Of a stretch of DNA of 10,522 nucleotides, positions 6,028-10,522 are shown piece by piece; positions within the stretch are counted from its first letter, which is position 1, and every line of letters starts with the position of its first letter. The DNA comes from JAISGQ01 sp045604945 (GTDB lineage: Bacteria; Bacillota; Clostridia; Oscillospirales; Acutalibacteraceae), in contig JAZUPA010000173.1 of NCBI GenBank assembly GCA_045604945.1, forward strand, positions 1 to 10,522. The letters are read 5' to 3'. The position numbers and the translations under genes were made by a program. The notes below the pieces were generated by a model. The model was not told where the DNA came from. It saw only the letters and a program-made list of their open reading frames with translations, and did no database searches.

Positions 6028-6675
6028 ATGCCATCATACAGAAAAGAGCTGATTGATGCGATACTGCAGCGCGACCCTGCAGCGCGCAGCCGTTTTGAGG
6101 TATGCACGCTGTACCCGGGCTACAAGGCGGTTATGGCACACCGCAGAGCAGCGTGGTTTTACAGGAGAAAGATGCATTTTATCGCTCGATTGATAAGTGA
6201 GCGCGCAAAGCTCAAAACAGGTATCGAGATTCATCCCGGTGCAAAAATAGGCAGAGCAGTGCTAATTGACCACGGCTACGGCGTGGTAATAGGAGAAACT
6301 GCCGAGGTGGGCGACAACTGCACCATTTATCAGGGAGTTACCCTTGGCGGTACAGGCAAGGACAAAGGAAAGCGCCACCCGACGATTGGAAACAACGTGC
6401 TTATCGGTGCAGGGGCAAAGGTTCTCGGCCCCTTCAATGTAGGCGACAATGCCAGAATCGCAGCAGGTGCAGTGGTGCTCAGCGAAGTGCCTGCGGATGC
6501 TACCGCTGTCGGCGTCCCCGCAAGAGTAGTCCGCATAGGCGGAAAGAAGATAGACAGCGGAGACCTTGACCAGATACACTATGCGGACCCTGTTTCTCAG
6601 GAATTCTGCAAGATGCGTGTTGAGCTGGAACGGCTTGAAAAGCGCATAAAGGAGCTTGAAGGCTCCAAGGAATAA
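6028..6675 (+). CDS. cysE: Serine O-acetyltransferase
   Basis: Catalyses transfer of acetyl from acetyl-CoA to L-serine, giving O-acetylserine, the first step of cysteine synthesis in the cytosol. The 215-residue product has a helical N-terminal region (about 1-65) and a left-handed beta-helix of hexapeptide repeats (about 66-175: IEIHPGAKIG, VVIGETAEVG, VLIGAGAKVLG, ARIAAGAVVL). Active-site landmarks are the Asp81-His82 pair in LIDHGYG, LGGTGKDKGKRHP with His117, and GVPARVV closing the helix. The length is typical of the short Firmicutes form. The C-terminal tail (about 180-215) is charged and probably helical. GGAGAG precedes ATG by seven bases. It is followed by cysS after a 138-base gap, so synthesis and use of cysteine are linked in one locus; no cysK (O-acetylserine sulfhydrylase) is seen in the window. 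Confidence 0.95.
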   Translation: MPSYRKELIDAILQRDPAARSRFEVCTLYPGYKAVMAHRRAAWFYRRKMHFIARLISERAKLKTGIEIHPGAKIGRAVLIDHGYGVVIGETAEVGDNCTIYQGVTLGGTGKDKGKRHPTIGNNVLIGAGAKVLGPFNVGDNARIAAGAVVLSEVPADATAVGVPARVVRIGGKKIDSGDLDQIHYADPVSQEFCKMRVELERLEKRIKELEGSKE

Positions 6676-6813
6676 TCCATTACGGATGTGAACAAAATGC
6701 ATATACATGAAATAACAATTCTGCTCTTTTCAGGGCGATGTTGAAATGCTGTGAATCGAAATGAAAAACAGTGAAATAACTAAATGAAATACTAAGAAAA
6801 GAGTGGAAGAAAT
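6676..6813 (+). other. cysE-cysS intergenic region without clear signals
   Basis: This 138-base gap is the longest inside an otherwise very tight gene run. I looked for a T-box leader (the usual control of cysS in Firmicutes) and found no conserved T-box sequence, no antiterminator/terminator pair and no T-rich terminator. It is A/T-rich with loosely repeated AAATGAAA-like words at 6759-6790. TATACA at 6702-6707 could be a -10 but lacks a credible -35. It is too short for a classical full T-box, and I assign no function. Confidence 0.5.
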
Positions 6814-8223
6814 ATGAAAATATATAATACCCTTACAAGAAGCAAGGATGAGTTTGTACCTATCGAAGAAGGCAAGGTAAAAATGTATGCCTGCGGTCCT
6901 ACTGTGTATAATCTTATTCACATAGGCAACGCCCGTCCCCTCATAGTTTTCGATGCTTTCCGCCGTTTCCTTGAGTGGAAGGGTTATGATGTTACCTTTG
7001 CTCAGAATTTTACCGATGTTGACGATAAGATTATCAACAAGGCAAACGACGAGGGTACAGACTTCATGACCATCTCCGAGCGCTACATCAAGGAATTCTG
7101 GACCGATGCAGAGGGTCTCGGCGTAAGAAAAGCCACCATCCACCCCAAAGCAACAGAGAATATCGATGAGATAATCAGCATAATCGAGGCTCTTGTAGAG
7201 CGCGGTCACGCCTATCAGTCGGGCAGCGATGTCTACTTTGCAACAGAGACCTTCTCCGAATACGGCAAGCTTTCAAAGATGACACTGGATGCCCTTCTTG
7301 ACGGCGCCAGTGAGCGTGTTTCCATTGATGACGTAAAGCGCTCCCCTGCAGATTTTGCAGTATGGAAGGGTGCAAAGCCCGGCGAGCCCGCATGGGAGAG
7401 CCCCTGGGGAATGGGCAGACCCGGCTGGCATATCGAATGTTCTGCAATGTGCCGCAGACACCTCGGTGAGACCATCGATATCCACGCAGGCGGACAGGAC
7501 CTTATTTTCCCCCATCATGAAAACGAGATCGCACAGTCCGAGTGCGCAAACGGAGCACCTTTTGCACGTTACTGGATGCATAACGGCTTTATAACCGTAA
7601 ACAACGAAAAGATGAGCAAGTCTCTGGGCAATTTCTTCACTGTCCGCGACGTTGCCGAAAAATTCGGCTATGAGCCCATCAGAATGATGATGCTGGCAAG
7701 CCACTACAGAAGCCCCATCAACTATTCCTACGATGTTATCGAGCAGAACAAGGCTGCTCTTGCCCGTCTTTACACCTGCCTTTCAAACCTCGAGTTTGTT
7801 GTAGGAAACGCAGAGGGCGCACTGAAAGAGGGCGAAGAGGAAATCAAGGCAAAGCTCGCAGCTCACAGAGCGCACTTTGAGCAGGCTCTTGACGATGATT
7901 TCAACACTGCAGATGCTCTTTCTGCCATATTTGACCTTGCAAGGGACATCAACACCAACGTTTCCACTTCAACCAACCCCTCCAAGGAGCTTGCACAGTA
8001 TGCACTGGATCTCTACAATGAGCTCTGCGAGGTTTTCGGATTGCTTTATAACCGTGCAGCCGATGATGATGTGGATGCTGAAATCGAAGCTCTTATCGAG
8101 CAGCGTCAGCAGGCAAGAAAGGCTAAGAATTTTGCCGAGGCTGACAGAATCCGCGACGAGCTGAAGGCTCAGGGAATTATTCTTGAGGATACACCTCAGG
8201 GCGTCAAGTGGCACAGAGCCTGA
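6814..8223 (+). CDS. cysS: Cysteine-tRNA ligase
   Basis: Class I aminoacyl-tRNA synthetase that charges tRNA-Cys. The 469-residue protein is full length. Seen in order: YACGPTVYNLIHIGNARP with the HIGH-type HIGN (36-39), NFTDVDDKII (65-74), GWHIECSAM (204-212), HAGGQDLIFPHHENEIAQ, and the KMSKS loop (266-270) followed by LGN. The four zinc ligands that give the enzyme its specificity for cysteine are present at Cys27, Cys209, His234 and Glu238, the same numbering or one off from the E. coli enzyme. The C-terminal part (about 330-469) is the helical anticodon-binding region, with RQQARKAKNFAEADRIRDEL near the end, typical of CysS. The ribosome site is GTGGAAG a few bases before ATG 6814. Its TGA stop overlaps the start of the next gene by one base. 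Confidence 0.97.
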   Translation: MKIYNTLTRSKDEFVPIEEGKVKMYACGPTVYNLIHIGNARPLIVFDAFRRFLEWKGYDVTFAQNFTDVDDKIINKANDEGTDFMTISERYIKEFWTDAEGLGVRKATIHPKATENIDEIISIIEALVERGHAYQSGSDVYFATETFSEYGKLSKMTLDALLDGASERVSIDDVKRSPADFAVWKGAKPGEPAWESPWGMGRPGWHIECSAMCRRHLGETIDIHAGGQDLIFPHHENEIAQSECANGAPFARYWMHNGFITVNNEKMSKSLGNFFTVRDVAEKFGYEPIRMMMLASHYRSPINYSYDVIEQNKAALARLYTCLSNLEFVVGNAEGALKEGEEEIKAKLAAHRAHFEQALDDDFNTADALSAIFDLARDINTNVSTSTNPSKELAQYALDLYNELCEVFGLLYNRAADDDVDAEIEALIEQRQQARKAKNFAEADRIRDELKAQGIILEDTPQGVKWHRA

Positions 8224-9146
8224 TGAGTAAGGTAGTAACAGTAACTCTTAATCCTGCCTTTGATACGACCTTAACCCTTGAGAGTCTCCATCAGGACAGG
8301 ATTAACCGCCCGATTTCCGAAAGCAGAATTTCTGCAGGAAAGGGCATAAATATATCGGAAACCCTCCATTCAATGAGTTTTCCCACTGTTGCAGCGGCGA
8401 TAGTGGGACGCGACAGTCTTGAAGCTTTTCGCAGACCCCTTGATGAAAAGGGGCTTCACTGCCGATTTGTAGTGGTTGACGGTGCTGTAAGAGAAAATCT
8501 TACCCTCCTTGCAGGGGGCAGCACCATAAAGATAAACCGCGCAGGACAGGTGGTGGATGAAGAAACAGTCGCTCGTCTCAAGGAGCTTATCAGGGATATG
8601 TGGGAAGAGGGAGATGTTATTGTCTTCTCAGGCAGCATTCCCGAAGGTATTGATGAGGCTCAGACCGACAGCCTTATATCCTACGCCTCTGAGTGCGGCT
8701 ACAAAGTTGCCATAGACAGCGAAGGCATTTCTGCCGAGCGTCTGATGAAACTGCGCCCATGGCTGATAAAGCCTAACGAGCACGAGATAGAAATGATAGT
8801 GGGACATCACCTTGAGAGTGTTGAAGAGATGCTCTCCCATTGCGACATAATGGTTGCAGGGGGAATAGAACAGGTCCTGCTGAGCCTTGGTGACAAGGGC
8901 TTGTATCTTGTCACGGAAAATGAAAAAATCCACGCAGTGCCGCCCGAAACCGAGGAAGTAAACACCGTAGGGGCAGGGGACAGCGCGCTTGCAGGATACA
9001 TTTACGCGAATCTCACGGGCATGACAGCCCGTGATGCAGCAGCATTTTCTGCTGCCTGCGGCTGTGCGGTTGTTGCTTCACAGCTGCCATATCTGACTGA
9101 CACGCGAGAAGTCACCGCTCTCGCGAAGAAGACAAAAGTATATTAA
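8223..9146 (+). CDS. PfkB-family sugar-phosphate kinase, 1-phosphofructokinase type
   Basis: Cytosolic carbohydrate kinase of the PfkB family, in the branch that includes 1-phosphofructokinase (FruK) and tagatose-6-phosphate kinase (LacC). The 307-residue protein opens with VVTVTLNPAFDTTL, the hallmark of this branch. It has AGKGINIS (38-45), the sugar-site TIKINRAG, SGSIPEG (136-142), IKPNEHEIE (182-190) and NTVGAGDSALAGYI (247-260) with catalytic Asp253. The start is ATG 8223, which overlaps the cysS TGA as TGATG, implying translational coupling; there is no good ribosome site, and an in-frame GTG at 8208 inside cysS would give five extra residues not expected in the family. The substrate is uncertain: no fructose PTS genes or fruR-type regulator are nearby, and fruK is the closest label rather than a proven one. 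The next gene begins 15 bases downstream. Confidence 0.85.
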   Translation: MSKVVTVTLNPAFDTTLTLESLHQDRINRPISESRISAGKGINISETLHSMSFPTVAAAIVGRDSLEAFRRPLDEKGLHCRFVVVDGAVRENLTLLAGGSTIKINRAGQVVDEETVARLKELIRDMWEEGDVIVFSGSIPEGIDEAQTDSLISYASECGYKVAIDSEGISAERLMKLRPWLIKPNEHEIEMIVGHHLESVEEMLSHCDIMVAGGIEQVLLSLGDKGLYLVTENEKIHAVPPETEEVNTVGAGDSALAGYIYANLTGMTARDAAAFSAACGCAVVASQLPYLTDTREVTALAKKTKVY

Positions 9147-9161
9147 GGAGAGTGGTAATCC

Positions 9162-10064
9162 ATGTCAGTAACAATAAGCACTGTTGATTATCTGCGCTTT
9201 GGAAAGTGCGTCCGCATTGCAAACGACGATGCAGAAATCCTCGTAACAGTAGATGTCGGACCCCGCATTATTTCCTATCGCAGAACAAACGGAGAAAACC
9301 TGTTTTTCAACGACCTCGAGGGAAAGAACATTGTAACCGAGCCTGCCATTATGGAAACCTTCGGAAAGCCTGTTTTTGAACTCTGGGGCGGTCACAGAAT
9401 GTGGGCAACTCCCGAAAGCATGCCCCTGAGCTACTATCCCGACAACGAGAGCGTAGCATGGACCGAAATCGAAAACGGCGTTGTATTCAAGCCCAACGCA
9501 CAGCCTGTAACCGACTGGCAGTTTACTCTTACAGTAACCCTGGCAGAGAGCGGTACTGAGGCTGTTGTCAATATGGATATAAAGAATCTCCGCGATGAGG
9601 TTCGCAGAGCAGGCGCATGGGGCATCTCCCAGATGCGCAAGGGCGGCATGGCAATCTGCCCCATGAACAGGGATGAGAGCGTTATTCCTCTGCCTGACAA
9701 GATGGTCGCCTTCTGGCCCTATTGCGATATGACCGATGACCGTTTTGCTTTTGGCAAGGACTGTTTCAAGCTCAGCCATGTTGAAGGCGTCAACAAGCCC
9801 TTCAAATGCGGCATAAACAGCGCTGCAGGCTGGCTTGCCTATGCAACTTACGGCGAGGTGTTCGTAAAGAAGGTAGCATATGAAGCAGGCGCAGCATATC
9901 CCGATTTCGGCTGCAACGTAGAGACATATGTTGACGGATTCATGCTGGAGATCGAGGGACTTTCTCCCATGAAGGAAATCGGCAAGGATGAGAGCGTATC
10001 TCTCACCGAGACATGGAGCATCATCTCCTATGAGGATGACCTGCTCAAGCCCTATATTGGCTGA
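9162..10064 (+). CDS. Galactose-mutarotase-superfamily-like protein (DUF4380-like)
   Basis: A 300-residue protein without signal peptide, rich in predicted beta strands. Its organisation resembles proteins with the aldose 1-epimerase/galactose mutarotase fold, in particular the DUF4380-type group: an early strand pair with VTVDVGPRIISYRRTNGENLF (28-48, read as DxGxRI), ELWGGHRMWATPES (73-86) where relatives have a GG-x-x-W-x-P pattern, and alternating strands such as FTLTVTLAESGTEAVVNMDI and a late MLEIEGLSPM. I cannot place the catalytic His and Glu of true mutarotases, so enzymatic activity is not shown; carbohydrate binding is an inference from fold resemblance. AAGGAG (9145-9150) precedes ATG by 11 bases. 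It follows the sugar kinase by 15 bases and is the last gene before a strong terminator, so the two probably act on related sugars or are at least co-expressed. Confidence 0.7.
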   Translation: MSVTISTVDYLRFGKCVRIANDDAEILVTVDVGPRIISYRRTNGENLFFNDLEGKNIVTEPAIMETFGKPVFELWGGHRMWATPESMPLSYYPDNESVAWTEIENGVVFKPNAQPVTDWQFTLTVTLAESGTEAVVNMDIKNLRDEVRRAGAWGISQMRKGGMAICPMNRDESVIPLPDKMVAFWPYCDMTDDRFAFGKDCFKLSHVEGVNKPFKCGINSAAGWLAYATYGEVFVKKVAYEAGAAYPDFGCNVETYVDGFMLEIEGLSPMKEIGKDESVSLTETWSIISYEDDLLKPYIG

Positions 10065-10075
10065 TAAAACATAAC

Positions 10076-10117
10076 AGCGGCAGCAGGCGATTGTTTGGTT
10101 TCCTGCTGCTGCTTTTT
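10076..10117 (+). terminator. Intrinsic terminator closing the rimO-to-mutarotase-like operon
   Basis: A 12-base-pair stem (10076-10087 with 10102-10113, GGCAGCAGG core and one G-T wobble), a 14-base loop and TTTTT (10113-10117). It begins 11 bases after the upstream stop codon and ends only 15 bases before the next start codon. Confidence 0.85.
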
Positions 10118-10132
10118 GCATGGAGGGTAGAT

Positions 10133-10522
10133 ATGGAAAACAAAAACGAAGGTGCTTATATTTTCTTGTCTCACAGTCATAAGGATCTTGCAAAAGTACG
10201 AAAAATCCGAAATGCTTTTGAAGACCTTGGCTGCAATCCCATTATGCTGTATCTGCATGGAATAAAGAACAGAATGGTTATCAAAACCATCATAAAGGCT
10301 GAAATCGACGCAAGAGAATGGTTTGTATACTGCGACAGCGATGCTTCGTCGGATTCGGAGTGGGTGCAGTGGGAGAGGGATTACGCAAAAAAGAAAAAGG
10401 GAAAACTGCGCGCATTCACTCTGGATATAAATAAATATTCCGAAAGAGAAATCGAAGAAAAGCTCGGAATGATTAAGAAATACACCACCGTGTATGTATC
10501 TTATTCCAGTCGCGACAAGGAT
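10133..10522 (+). CDS. TIR-domain protein, probably with tandem TIR domains, 5' part only
   Basis: An open frame starting at ATG 10133, with GGAGGG (10122-10127) five bases upstream, runs off the window end after 130 residues. Residues about 7-112 look like a TIR domain: the first strand and loop YIFLSHSHKDLAKVRKI (9-25), helix RNAFEDLGCNP (26-36), then IIKAEIDAREWFVYCDSDA (53-71). SEWVQWERDYA (75-85) contains the WxxxE pattern with Trp77 and Glu81; in NAD-cleaving TIR domains the equivalent glutamate is catalytic. After a short linker a second first-strand motif appears, TVYVSYSSRDKD (119-130), which suggests that another TIR domain begins as the window ends. Bacterial TIR proteins often act in anti-phage defence or signalling through NAD hydrolysis or cyclisation; that role here is inference. 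The gene lies just behind a terminator with no clear promoter of its own. Base composition looks slightly more A-rich than its neighbours. Confidence 0.8.
   Translation, partial: MENKNEGAYIFLSHSHKDLAKVRKIRNAFEDLGCNPIMLYLHGIKNRMVIKTIIKAEIDAREWFVYCDSDASSDSEWVQWERDYAKKKKGKLRAFTLDINKYSEREIEEKLGMIKKYTTVYVSYSSRDKD

Noticed and set aside
6676..6813. Possible T-box leader upstream of cysS
   Set aside because: The conserved T-box sequence, the antiterminator and a terminator with T tract are all missing.
9165..10193. A 342-codon minus-strand frame opposite the mutarotase-like gene and running through the terminator
   Set aside because: No ribosome site, it crosses a hairpin terminator and the TIR gene start, and the product has no recognisable motif.
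1..10522. CRISPR arrays, insertion sequences, tRNA or rRNA genes
   Set aside because: I saw no regularly spaced repeats, transposase motifs, terminal inverted repeats or tRNA-like cloverleaf elements anywhere in the window.

Overview
The window looks like a chromosomal segment of a Gram-positive gut or rumen clostridium, most likely Oscillospiraceae/Ruminococcus-like. The grounds are roughly balanced base composition, AGGAG-type ribosome binding sites, short Firmicutes-style promoters, a GH53 galactanase, MocR-type vitamin B6 control and the protein sequences themselves. This assignment is an inference from style and gene content, not from a phylogenetic marker. All genes lie on the + strand and are tightly packed; no stretch of more than 300 bases lacks a gene.

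Layout. (1) 1-381: the 3' end of a GH53 endo-beta-1,4-galactanase gene and its intrinsic terminator. (2) 441-2439: a MocR/PdxR-type regulator (GntR helix-turn-helix joined to an aminotransferase fold) that stops about 100 residues early, then a pyridoxal/pyridoxamine kinase. Between them lie a pair of CTGGTTAT direct repeats and a promoter with a good -10 but a poor -35, as expected for a gene activated by a MocR protein. (3) 2543-3281: a separately transcribed acidic lipoprotein of unknown function with its own promoter and terminator. (4) 3317-10117: a long, probably co-transcribed housekeeping run: rimO (ribosomal protein S12 methylthiotransferase), pgsA (phosphatidylglycerophosphate synthase), an unrecognised protein with a very acidic N-terminal half, cysE (serine acetyltransferase), cysS (cysteinyl-tRNA synthetase), a PfkB-family sugar-phosphate kinase of the 1-phosphofructokinase type whose start overlaps the cysS stop, and a protein resembling the galactose-mutarotase superfamily. 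A strong terminator ends it. (5) 10133 to the window end: the 5' part of a TIR-domain gene that appears to start a second TIR domain as the window ends.

Functionally, regions 1-4 are mostly ordinary metabolism: galactan breakdown, vitamin B6 salvage, ribosome modification, phospholipid synthesis, and cysteine synthesis and charging. The points that stand out are the tandem TIR gene immediately behind a terminator with no room for its own promoter, the truncated MocR regulator beside its probable target and operator, and the acidic protein inside the housekeeping operon. The TIR gene is the only hint of a defence or signalling system, and most of it lies beyond the window, so no complete new system can be claimed from this sequence.
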